In this document: in pieces, positions 6,530 through 14,558 of the stretch | How positions within the stretch are numbered: the stretch's first letter is position 1 | How the letters are laid out: every line of letters begins with the position of its first letter | NCBI GenBank assembly: GCA_026983815.1 | Contig: JALSTJ010000097.1 | Span: forward strand, 1-15,718 | Origin: Flavobacteriales bacterium | Lineage (GTDB): Bacteria > Bacteroidota > Bacteroidia > Flavobacteriales > Flavobacteriaceae | DNA: 15,718 nt | Direction: 5' to 3' | Notes under the pieces: model-generated | What the model was told of the DNA's origin: nothing | What the model saw: the letters and a program-made list of their open reading frames with translations, nothing else | Database searches by the model: none | Translations under genes and position numbers: made by a program

Positions 6530-6775
6530 AATATTTATTTTTTTGATTTACATACAAAACCTATCAAAATCAATTCCGATAAGGATTTTATAGACAACAT
6601 GGCATTGTCACTAACAAATTGACATACAAAGAAATAATTTACTGACATTTTGTTGTTTTATGTGGCAAATCATCTCATTTTACTTAAAAAAATATCAATT
6701 GTAGTATTTGCTGTATTACAAAATCAAAAGTTTATTAAAAATAAATAATTTTTTCTTATGTCGAACTCACATTAT
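6530..6775. other. Intergenic region between murF and the hdeD-like gene
   Basis: This 246-bp AT-rich gap lies between two minus-strand genes. It contains no credible gene and no GC-rich hairpin that would terminate murF. It should hold the hdeD promoter. The best -7 candidate on the minus strand is TAGGTTTTG (6555-6563), which has one base too many for TAnnTTTG and lacks a well-spaced TTG. The TGACA cluster at 6606-6647 is the only notable pattern. Confidence 0.6.
6606..6647. promoter_or_regulatory. Cluster of TGACA motifs, including an inverted repeat, upstream of hdeD-hpf
   Basis: TGTCA at 6606-6610 and TGACA at 6620-6624 form an inverted repeat with a 9-bp spacer, and a third TGACA is at 6643-6647. 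Two copies read TTGACAT and CTGACAT, close to the CTGACAT seen upstream of dnaK. The cluster is 77-118 bp before the hdeD start codon, a sensible place for a regulator site. No regulator can be named. Confidence 0.22.
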
Positions 6776-8065
6776 TTATGTAATCTCCTCCAACTTCATT
6801 CCACGAGAACCTTTAATCAAAATGGTTGCAGGTGAAAAATCCGACAATTTATGATGTGAAATGAATTCGGATGTATTGATATATTTTTTAAAATCGGATT
6901 TCGTTTGTTTAAAATTTTCTCCAATTAAGTAGGTTTCAAAACCTTTTTGTTTCGCCAAATCAACAATTTTTTGATGTTCTTGTGCAGTATTTTTTCCCAA
7001 CTCGAACATATCACCCAAAATAGCGATTTTTCTTTTTCCTTGAAGTTTTTCAAGATTTTCCAAAGCTGCTAGCATACTGGTTGGATTGGCATTATATGCA
7101 TCCAATACTACAAGATTTCCATCTTGTTCGATGATTTGAGAGCGCATATCTTTAGGCACATAATTTTCTAATGCTTGTTTGATTTGTTGGTTACTTAAAT
7201 TAAAAAATTTTCCCACTGTAATTGCATAACCAATATTGCTTAAATTATATTTTCCGGTTAAATGAGTTTGGATTTCGGTATTATTTAATTGAATTTTGAG
7301 TTCAGGGCTGGTAGAAATATCTTTTAATTGAATTTGCGCTTTAGGATTGTCTGAAAAACTAAATCCAAAGTTTGAAATCTCGTTGGAAATCTCTCTGATA
7401 TGCTCATCATCAAAATTTACAAAACCAATACCTTCTTTCTTCCTTAAATATTCAAACAAAGCACCTTTTTCCTTTTTTACACCGTTTATATCTTTAAAAA
7501 ATTCCAAATGTGCCTTTCCAATACTTGTAACAATCCCAAAATCAGGATTGGCTATTTCGGTTAATCTTTGAATTTCTCCAAAATGATTAGATCCCATCTC
7601 AATGATACCAATGTCAATATCATCATGGAAATCAAGTAAACTCAAGGGAACTCCAATATGATTATTTAAATTTTTGTAAGTGGCTTGTGTATGATATTTT
7701 TGTGATAAAACAGCATTCACCAATTCTTTGGTAGTTGTTTTTCCATTACTTCCGGTAATACCTATCAAAGGCATCCCGATATAATTGCGGTGATAGCCTC
7801 CCAAATCCTGTAGAGTTTGAAGGGTATCTTCCACGAGAAAAAAACGTTTTTCTTTCAATGGATTGAGCTTTTTATCATCCACCACCGCAATATGCGCTCC
7901 CCTATCCAAAGCTTCTTGTGCAAACCGGTTTCCATCAAAACGTTCACCTTTAAGAGCTACAAAAATATCTCCTTCACTGACATTCTTACTATTGGTTGTT
8001 ATTTTGGGATGTTTCAAAAATATTTCATGTAATTCTTTGATTTCTTTTTTTGTTTTATCCATCAT
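6776..8065 (-). CDS. murF: UDP-N-acetylmuramoyl-tripeptide--D-alanyl-D-alanine ligase (MurF)
   Basis: Cytoplasmic ATP-dependent Mur ligase that adds D-Ala-D-Ala to the UDP-MurNAc-tripeptide, completing the peptidoglycan pentapeptide precursor. The product is 429 aa, normal for the family. The N-terminal substrate domain contains TNSKNVSEGDIFVALKG at 24-40. The ATP-binding P-loop GITGSNGKTTTKE is at 102-114, KNLNNHIGVPLSLL at 131-144, the IIEMGSNHFGEI block at 154-165 and SIGKAHLEFF at 181-190. Just after it lies KKEKGALF, with the lysine expected to be carbamylated. The C-terminal domain carries GKYNLSNIGYA at 271-281, LDAYNANPTSM at 321-331 and KGSRGMKLE at 418-426. The start is ATG at 8063-8065 (a second ATG follows directly) and lies inside the end of fbp, overlapping it by 11 bp. 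This suggests translational coupling. It is the last gene of the packed minus-strand cluster. Confidence 0.96.
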   Translation of the reverse strand: MMDKTKKEIKELHEIFLKHPKITTNSKNVSEGDIFVALKGERFDGNRFAQEALDRGAHIAVVDDKKLNPLKEKRFFLVEDTLQTLQDLGGYHRNYIGMPLIGITGSNGKTTTKELVNAVLSQKYHTQATYKNLNNHIGVPLSLLDFHDDIDIGIIEMGSNHFGEIQRLTEIANPDFGIVTSIGKAHLEFFKDINGVKKEKGALFEYLRKKEGIGFVNFDDEHIREISNEISNFGFSFSDNPKAQIQLKDISTSPELKIQLNNTEIQTHLTGKYNLSNIGYAITVGKFFNLSNQQIKQALENYVPKDMRSQIIEQDGNLVVLDAYNANPTSMLAALENLEKLQGKRKIAILGDMFELGKNTAQEHQKIVDLAKQKGFETYLIGENFKQTKSDFKKYINTSEFISHHKLSDFSPATILIKGSRGMKLEEIT

Positions 8066-9062
8066 ATTTTTTGATATATTTTTCTATTTTATTGACCATA
8101 CACTCATTTCCAACATAAAAAGGTGTGCGTTGATGTAATTTTTTAGGTTTGATCTCCATAATTCGTTTTCTTCCATTGGAAGCTTTCCCTCCTGCTTGTT
8201 CTGCTAAAAAAGCAATGGGGTTACATTCATATAACAGACGCAATTTCCCTTGAGGATATCTGCTCGAATCCGGATATAAATAAACTCCGCCTTTAAGAAC
8301 ATTTCTATGAAAATCAGAGACTAATGAACCTATATATCGTGAAGTATAAGGACGATCGCCTTCTTCTTCTTGACAATATTTAATATATTTTTTAATACCT
8401 TTGGGAAAATGCCTGTAATTTCCTTCATTAATGGAATAAATTTTGGGTTGATCCGGAAATTTCATATCAGGATGGGACAAATAAAAAACGCCCAAAGCGG
8501 GATTGAGGGTAAAACCATTAACCCCGTGTCCGGTGGTATAAACCAACATGGTAGAAGTTCCGTAAATTACGTAACCGGCAGCTATCTGATTGGTCCCGGG
8601 TTGTAAAAAATCTTCCAAAGTAACCGGTTTTCCAACAGGGCTTTTCCTTCTGTAAATTGAAAAAATAGTTCCAACGGACACATTAACGTCAATATTGGAT
8701 GAACCATCCAAGGGATCCATCAAGACGATATATTTATTGGTATTATCATGATTTTTTCCAACGATATTGATATAATCTTCTTCTTCTTCCGAAGCAATGC
8801 CGCAAACAATTTCTCTGTTTATTAAAGCTTGTATAAAAACTTTATTGGCAAAAATATCCAGTTTTTGCTGTTCCTCTCCTTGTATATTTTTATTATTTGC
8901 CGCGCCAATAATATCCACGAGTCCGGCTTTGTTTACTTCGTGATTAACTACTTTGGCAGCTAAGCGGATTGAATTTAGCAAACTGCTTAATTCTCCGGTA
9001 GAATAAGGAAAATGCGACTGTCGGTCTATAATAAATTCACCGAGCGTAATGGGATGCTCCAT
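8055..9062 (-). CDS. fbp: Fructose-1,6-bisphosphatase class I
   Basis: Cytoplasmic Mg2+-dependent phosphatase that converts fructose 1,6-bisphosphate to fructose 6-phosphate, the committed step of gluconeogenesis. The product is 335 aa, the usual class I length. The metal-binding acidic block SEEEED is at 91-96 and DPLDGSSNID is at 116-125. The class I active-site signature, including GKLRLLYECNP, is at 272-282. The N-terminal TGELSSLLNSIRLAAK (22-37) and K110-Y111 match the positions that bind the allosteric inhibitor AMP in well-studied class I enzymes, so AMP inhibition is likely but inferred. The start is ATG at 9060-9062, only 1 bp after the stop of the TonB receptor gene, and the 3' end overlaps murF by 11 bp. 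Its place between a receptor and a cell-wall gene probably reflects operon packing more than a shared pathway. Confidence 0.97.
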   Translation of the reverse strand: MEHPITLGEFIIDRQSHFPYSTGELSSLLNSIRLAAKVVNHEVNKAGLVDIIGAANNKNIQGEEQQKLDIFANKVFIQALINREIVCGIASEEEEDYINIVGKNHDNTNKYIVLMDPLDGSSNIDVNVSVGTIFSIYRRKSPVGKPVTLEDFLQPGTNQIAAGYVIYGTSTMLVYTTGHGVNGFTLNPALGVFYLSHPDMKFPDQPKIYSINEGNYRHFPKGIKKYIKYCQEEEGDRPYTSRYIGSLVSDFHRNVLKGGVYLYPDSSRYPQGKLRLLYECNPIAFLAEQAGGKASNGRKRIMEIKPKKLHQRTPFYVGNECMVNKIEKYIKKYDG

Positions 9063-9063
9063 A

Positions 9064-11517
9064 TCAAATTTTTATTAATAATTGAAATTTAAAATTTCTG
9101 CCGGGCCCACTGATTGCCGAAGCAAACTCTTTGTAATGCACATCAAAAATATTTTCAACGCCGATATTCAAACTAAAATTTTTGTTTAAATGATAATCTG
9201 CATACCAATTGAGCGTATGCCATTGAGGAAAACCAACATATTCGCCCGTTATGGGATCTATAGGACTTTGTTCAATATTGTCCTTTCCCCCAATAATATC
9301 ATATTCACCGGTAGGTTTTTCCAACATGAATTTATATAGCAAAGAAGTTTCAAGTCTTTTGAACTTATATCCAACTTTAACATGCCCAAAAACAGGTGGA
9401 ATGGATGGTAAAGGTCTTTGAGCATCAATCATTCTTCCTTTGGTATAAAAAACTCCTCCTTGAATATTAAAATTTCTATTGATATTACCATCCAAGTTTA
9501 ATGAACCTCCATAGATTTCTGCTTTGCCATTATTCACATTGGCATAAGTATCTGCCCATTCTCCATCATAAATTATCTGTGTTACGCCGGGTTGTAACTC
9601 AAATTTTGACCGGGCAATATAATTAAGGAGCATAGAATAATAAACATTGGCGGAAATGGAAAAATTTTGATTATTAAAATATTTCACTATACCATATTCT
9701 GCATTGTATGCATATTCAGGTTTTAAGTATATATTAGGAACTGTAACTTTACCGTTTTTTTCACGAATTTTCCCGATATCATCAATATTTGGTGAACGAA
9801 ATCCGGATGATAATAAGATATCCATTTTCCAACTCTTAGCAGGTCTATAAATATAACTAATATTTCCGGTCAATGCAAAATTTGCCAAAGTATTGTCATT
9901 ATAAGGAAGAACAATAAAAGTGTTATCATCCCATTTTACATGCATATTGGTTTGGGTAAAACGCAAACCGGTATTAAAAAAAGATTTGGATGAAACTCTA
10001 AAACGATAATTTCCATAAAGAGCCATACTCAAAAAGTTGCTTCCTCCATCAGGATATCGGGTTGGGATTTCGGGTCCATTATCCAAACCGGTGATTTTGT
10101 TTCCATTGACAATTAATTTTTTGCTGTATGCTGTAGAATTAACCAGATTATAATAGGCTTCAGCTCCGTATGATAATTTATTAGTTTTTGAAAAAGAAGT
10201 ATTAAAATCTGCATTCAAAGAAAATACTTTGACATTTTCTATTTGATAATTTCTCTGCAAACTATTGAATTTTCGTTTAATACGGCTTTCTTCCCAATTT
10301 TGATAAGCCAAAACAATATGCATATTTTTTAACCATTTTTTATCAAAATTCAATAAAAATTGTGGTGAGATTAACAGACGTTTGGCAGGTCCATAATACC
10401 ATTCAGCAAATTTCAAATTTCCGTTTTTCAATTGAGTTAATTTATCAAATCGACTGACCTTTCCTGTATAATTATACTGGGTTTCCAATAAAAATTCATT
10501 ATCTCTTTTTCCAAAATTGAATATAGTTTTATTGAAAAAATCTTTTTGTTTAAAACCGGTATTAGGTTGTATGTCTAAATCTGTATTTTCGGTAGGCGTA
10601 TCGGAGTAATAATAATCGTTATTTTCTGAATAAAATGGGACTTTACCCCAATTGTCATATCCATGCCATCTATTCTTTCCCATTCGGATATTGCCGTAAT
10701 CGGAAAAAGTCATGGCAAAGAAAGTAGCCCAACGCGGTTGGCTGATTTCGGTATTAAAGTGAAAAGTAGTTTCATTATTAGCAGAGCCATAACGTCCAAG
10801 AATTTGACTGGAAAATTGTTTATTTTTATTAATAATAGGTGTATGGGTATAAAAATTGATTACTCCACCCAAAGCATCTGAACCATATATTGAGGAAGGT
10901 CCGTATATAATTTCGGTTCTGTCAAGAATCAACGGATTGATAGTAACTGCAGTATGTAAATGTCCGGTTCTGGAAATTGCATTATTCAAACGAATTCCAT
11001 CCAATACCAAGAGTACTCGATTGGCTTCCAAACCACGGATTATAGGACTTCCGGCACCTCCTTGTGATTTTTGAACCAGCAGACTTCCGGTCAGCTCCAA
11101 CAAATCGGCTCCGGTAGCTGGCATAATTTTCATGGTTTCTATCTTATCAATGATTTTTACTTGCTCGGCAATACTTGTTTTTTTTGTTTTTGTTCGGGAA
11201 ACAGATAAAATTACATTATCCAATTTCTGATAACGTTTGATCATCTCTACAACATTCCCATTTTTCAAAATCTCTCGCTTGGTTGTTTTAAATGTTTCAT
11301 ATTCAGGATGTGAAAAAATGATGGTGTCTCTTCTTCTGAAATTTCTAATATTGACCAAACCATCACTGTTTGTATGAAAAAGATATTTTTTATTTGGGCT
11401 ACTTACACGAACATTTTCCAAAGGAAATGTGGTTTCCATATCAATTACTTGAATATATTGTCCATAGATATTAAAAAATCCTAAAAATAGAAATATTCCG
11501 AGTAATTTTTTTATCAT
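9064..11517 (-). CDS. TonB-dependent outer-membrane receptor
   Basis: Outer-membrane transporter energised by TonB-ExbBD that imports scarce ligands such as iron complexes. The product is 817 aa. Residues 1-20 form a signal peptide (ending in IYGQ). A short regulatory-like beta domain spans about 21-90, and a TonB-box-like stretch (NVILSVSR) lies near 101-108. The plug, at about 112-226, has GSPIIRGLEANRVLLVLDGIRLNN (156-179) and IIYGPSSIYGSDALGGVINF (203-222). The rest is a 22-stranded barrel ending in the receptor-type tail FSLNIGVENIFDVHYKEF. FRSPN at 573-577 and VPNIYLKPE at 593-601 resemble the FRAP and NPNL boxes of haem/haemoglobin receptors. The intervening segment contains no His, so haem specificity is not supported. 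The substrate is unknown. The gene sits 11 bp after recO and 1 bp before fbp. Confidence 0.92.
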   Translation of the reverse strand: MIKKLLGIFLFLGFFNIYGQYIQVIDMETTFPLENVRVSSPNKKYLFHTNSDGLVNIRNFRRRDTIIFSHPEYETFKTTKREILKNGNVVEMIKRYQKLDNVILSVSRTKTKKTSIAEQVKIIDKIETMKIMPATGADLLELTGSLLVQKSQGGAGSPIIRGLEANRVLLVLDGIRLNNAISRTGHLHTAVTINPLILDRTEIIYGPSSIYGSDALGGVINFYTHTPIINKNKQFSSQILGRYGSANNETTFHFNTEISQPRWATFFAMTFSDYGNIRMGKNRWHGYDNWGKVPFYSENNDYYYSDTPTENTDLDIQPNTGFKQKDFFNKTIFNFGKRDNEFLLETQYNYTGKVSRFDKLTQLKNGNLKFAEWYYGPAKRLLISPQFLLNFDKKWLKNMHIVLAYQNWEESRIKRKFNSLQRNYQIENVKVFSLNADFNTSFSKTNKLSYGAEAYYNLVNSTAYSKKLIVNGNKITGLDNGPEIPTRYPDGGSNFLSMALYGNYRFRVSSKSFFNTGLRFTQTNMHVKWDDNTFIVLPYNDNTLANFALTGNISYIYRPAKSWKMDILLSSGFRSPNIDDIGKIREKNGKVTVPNIYLKPEYAYNAEYGIVKYFNNQNFSISANVYYSMLLNYIARSKFELQPGVTQIIYDGEWADTYANVNNGKAEIYGGSLNLDGNINRNFNIQGGVFYTKGRMIDAQRPLPSIPPVFGHVKVGYKFKRLETSLLYKFMLEKPTGEYDIIGGKDNIEQSPIDPITGEYVGFPQWHTLNWYADYHLNKNFSLNIGVENIFDVHYKEFASAISGPGRNFKFQLLIKI

Positions 11518-11528
11518 ATAATCTTTAT

Positions 11529-12254
11529 TTATTTTTCATACAAATCGTTTAGAATTTGTAAGGATTTTGGTTCTTTAAAACTTTCCAAATGAAATTGATA
11601 ATAAATCAAAATTAATTTCAATGCTATTTGGCGTTCAAAGTTACTTAATTTTTCTAATTTTTTTGAAGCAAAAATCATACCTAAAACTTTATAAAAAACC
11701 GAAGTTTGTTGTTTATCAAAAAAGTTATTAATTTTTGATAAATCTGAAGTAAAAATTCCTGCAGCAATATCAAAATATTCACCTTGTGTTTCAAAATCCG
11801 GTAAAAAACCTAAATAACCGGTCAATTGAAACAAAAATTTTATATGAAAATCAGGATCCATAGGTTGTTGATCCATTTTTTTGAAAGATTGAACGATAAA
11901 ATCAAATAATTGTAGATTGGGTTGATTATCATTTTGTAAAACATTGATTAAAATTTCTCTTAAAAAAGTACTTTGATTGAGCTTATCAAAATCAAAAAAT
12001 AAATTTTTATAATGATAAGCAATCGAAACTTCTCTGATATATTCCATGGTTTTTTGTTGACGATGAGTAGCCACAATATTAAGAATGGAATTGGGCTGAA
12101 ACAAAGGTTTCTTCAGATTTTTTCTTGTGTTTTTATATAATGATTTGATAAAAAATGTCAAAAAACCGGCTTCTCTTGTATAAGTTTTTACAATGGCATC
12201 ATGATCGTTATATTTTATTACCGAGAGTAAAAAAGCTTGGGTTTTAATTAGCAT
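11529..12254 (-). CDS. recO: DNA repair protein RecO
   Basis: RecO helps load RecA onto SSB-coated single-stranded DNA in the RecF pathway and anneals complementary strands. The product is 241 aa, normal for the family. It opens with the typical MLIKTQAFLLSVIKYNDHDAIVKTYT of the N-terminal OB fold (about 1-80). The helical C-terminal domain includes FLREILINVLQ, HIKFLFQLTGYLGFLPDF and the FERQIALKLILIYYQFHLESFKEPKSLQIL end. There is no cysteine in the whole protein, so the four-Cys zinc site found in some RecO proteins (for example Deinococcus) is absent, as in E. coli. The gene begins 8 bp after porZ and is followed by the TonB receptor 11 bp later, inside the long minus-strand cluster. Confidence 0.95.
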   Translation of the reverse strand: MLIKTQAFLLSVIKYNDHDAIVKTYTREAGFLTFFIKSLYKNTRKNLKKPLFQPNSILNIVATHRQQKTMEYIREVSIAYHYKNLFFDFDKLNQSTFLREILINVLQNDNQPNLQLFDFIVQSFKKMDQQPMDPDFHIKFLFQLTGYLGFLPDFETQGEYFDIAAGIFTSDLSKINNFFDKQQTSVFYKVLGMIFASKKLEKLSNFERQIALKLILIYYQFHLESFKEPKSLQILNDLYEK

Positions 12255-12262
12255 AAGAAATT

Positions 12263-14521
12263 TTATTTTATTACCAAAATTTTAGTGGTTTGCGTTTGAG
12301 TGCCATCGTCATTGGTTAATAAAACAATATAAACTCCCGAAGAAACTTTATATCTGCCAAAAGCAGTTAAATCCCAATCCACACTTCCTCCTTTGGACTT
12401 GGTTTCATAGACCAGGTTTCCTTCAACATCTACTATCTTGACGTGAATATCTTCCATCAATCCTCGAATGGTTACAAAATTATGTTTTTTCATATTTACG
12501 GGGTTTGGAAAAGCATATACATCATCCATATTTTCTCCTGCTTCAGTTGCATTTCCTTTGAAACCAATCAAGCCTTTTCCGGTGGCTATATAAACAATTC
12601 CGGATTTTCCGTCAATATCCAAATCGTAAATTTCATTGGAAGGTAGAGGACTATTTTCTGCAGTAAAATGATAAATGGTTTTCTTTCCATCATCACTTAC
12701 ATAATAAACACCATTGGAAGAGGTTCCAATCCATTTGTTATTGGAACCATCCACTTTGATTACGGAAATTTCTTGTCCTTCCAAAAGCAACTGCACACTT
12801 CCTTCAAATTCTATTTTTATGGGATGAAATTCCACCTCGTCTGGATTTTGAAAAGCTCGTGAAGGATTGGAAGCTATTCGTATCCCATTATAGTTTCCTG
12901 CCCATAGTGTGTTATCTTTATCAATATCCAAACCATAAATTGATGTATAGTTATTATTATTGAAACCTGCTGAAATGGATACAGTTTGTCCGGTTTGGGT
13001 ATTTACACCTATAGCTCCTTTATAAACTGTCCCCAACCATAAAATTCCATCTTGATCAAATTGCATAGCGCGAATACCATCTGTAAAATAACTGGAATTT
13101 GTAAAGATACCTTGTAGAGGCAATACACCCCAATTTCCATCATTTTTCAACACTTTGATATTATCATTTTTGGTTTGCTCATTGGTTTGGGTAACCCACA
13201 AATTATTTTCTGCATCAAATTTTATTGCATAAACTCGTGTTTGTTTATTATTATTGACCGTAAAAGATTGCAAGGTACTATTGGTATCATCATAAAGGGT
13301 AAATTGATTTTCATTGACCACTTTAAGCAACCCTTTTAATGCCGAAGATATAAAAACTTCATTGGGATTGGAAGGATTTATTTGGACATAACAAAGAGTT
13401 GGAACTTGAAAATCATTATAAGGTATATTATGCCATTGAGTTCCGGTATAATGGCTGATATCTTTTTTTCTGGTTGCAGGGGCAAATGCCGGACCATGTT
13501 TTCCGTAAACCATCCAAATTTGTCCATCTTTGACATCTATACCAAAAGGATCGTTATAAGAAGGACAATTGGGTGCTATACTACTGAAATTATTACCATT
13601 TATATCTATTTCCAAAATTCCATGTTCTTGTGTGCCTATATAAAGTTTTCCTTGAAAATCCAATGAAGTATTGGCTTTAAAATTGTTGTAATCAACTGCA
13701 GCAAAAGTATGTAAATCCGTAAAATTTTCATCAGTTAGATACACCATGTTTGAAGTAACTATATTCAAAAAATCTCCCGCACTCATATCCATAACAGGTT
13801 TAGGCATGGTTCTTTTGTAAATGGTATTATTTCCTGAAATTTCATACAAATCAAAGGTCTTTGAAGCCAATATCTTATTATTATAAAAAACCAAGTGTTT
13901 CCAGTTGCCCATACTTATATCAGCCCAATTGTTAAAGTCTATGAGATTGCTAGACAATGAGGCTTTTTTTAATCCTTGCTCGGTGGCAGCAAAAATATCT
14001 TGTGAAGTAATTTCAATATCATTTACTTCTGTTTGTGTTCCACCGGTCCCAATAAAGTAAGTGTCACCAAATTCATTATTTTGCAAATCAAAAACAGAAA
14101 TTCCGTAACCCATTGCTAAATATAACAAGTTTCCATGATTGATAATCGCATTGCAATGTTTTTTGTCATCATTTATAAAGGAATTAAATTTTAAATCGGC
14201 AATTTTTTTAACTTTTTTATTTTGGTTGATAATTTCTATCAATCCATTTGTATGGATAACAAAAGTTTTTTTAAGTCCATTATGAACAAATATTTTGGAT
14301 ATCGGATCTCCTGATAGTCCATTGATACTTGAAAATTTTTCAATTTCATGATTCTGAAAATCCTGACTAAAAAAAGCATTTTCAGCTTTTCCGATAAGCT
14401 GTCCGTCAGTGATAACCACTTGTTGCACATTTAAATAAGAAAAGAAATCAATCCATCGATTGGATTGAGCCGAAATGATCATTGAAAAGAAAAGTAATAA
14501 GTAAAAAAAAGTTTTTTTCAT
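12263..14521 (-). CDS. porZ: PorZ-like type IX secretion system protein (beta-propeller plus T9SS C-terminal domain)
   Basis: Likely PorZ, a cell-surface component of the T9SS attachment machinery. In Porphyromonas gingivalis it supplies anionic LPS for anchoring secreted cargo and consists of two beta-propellers and a CTD-like domain. The start at 14519-14521 gives 752 aa with a signal peptide at 1-19 (ending in ISAQ). The opening block SNRWIDFFSYLNVQQVV, then AENAFF and KFSSINGLSGDPISKIF (62-78), is characteristic of PorZ. Propeller-type repeats follow, such as AIKFDAENNLWV (432-443), AMQFDQDGILWLGT (485-498), LDIDKDNTLWAGNYNGI (531-547) and VIKVDGSNNKWIGTSSNGV (587-605). Residues about 667-752 form a T9SS sorting-type domain (VYAFPNPV through GVYIVLLTNDDG to KILVIK). 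The frame extends upstream to 14593 inside the preceding gene, but that start would bury the signal peptide. It lies directly upstream of recO. A generic T9SS-exported propeller protein is the alternative. Confidence 0.82.
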   Translation of the reverse strand: MKKTFFYLLLFFSMIISAQSNRWIDFFSYLNVQQVVITDGQLIGKAENAFFSQDFQNHEIEKFSSINGLSGDPISKIFVHNGLKKTFVIHTNGLIEIINQNKKVKKIADLKFNSFINDDKKHCNAIINHGNLLYLAMGYGISVFDLQNNEFGDTYFIGTGGTQTEVNDIEITSQDIFAATEQGLKKASLSSNLIDFNNWADISMGNWKHLVFYNNKILASKTFDLYEISGNNTIYKRTMPKPVMDMSAGDFLNIVTSNMVYLTDENFTDLHTFAAVDYNNFKANTSLDFQGKLYIGTQEHGILEIDINGNNFSSIAPNCPSYNDPFGIDVKDGQIWMVYGKHGPAFAPATRKKDISHYTGTQWHNIPYNDFQVPTLCYVQINPSNPNEVFISSALKGLLKVVNENQFTLYDDTNSTLQSFTVNNNKQTRVYAIKFDAENNLWVTQTNEQTKNDNIKVLKNDGNWGVLPLQGIFTNSSYFTDGIRAMQFDQDGILWLGTVYKGAIGVNTQTGQTVSISAGFNNNNYTSIYGLDIDKDNTLWAGNYNGIRIASNPSRAFQNPDEVEFHPIKIEFEGSVQLLLEGQEISVIKVDGSNNKWIGTSSNGVYYVSDDGKKTIYHFTAENSPLPSNEIYDLDIDGKSGIVYIATGKGLIGFKGNATEAGENMDDVYAFPNPVNMKKHNFVTIRGLMEDIHVKIVDVEGNLVYETKSKGGSVDWDLTAFGRYKVSSGVYIVLLTNDDGTQTQTTKILVIK

Positions 14522-14558
14522 AGATTTTGGTTCATATATGCTATAAATGTAACGCAAA

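Noticed and set aside
6555..6563. TAGGTTTTG as the hdeD -7 promoter box
   Set aside because: It has one base too many for TAnnTTTG and no TTG at a suitable distance, so it is too weak to list as a promoter.
6725..6775. Possible terminator after murF (TTATT/AATAA arms)
   Set aside because: The stem is five A-T pairs with no GC, and is indistinguishable from the AT-rich background.
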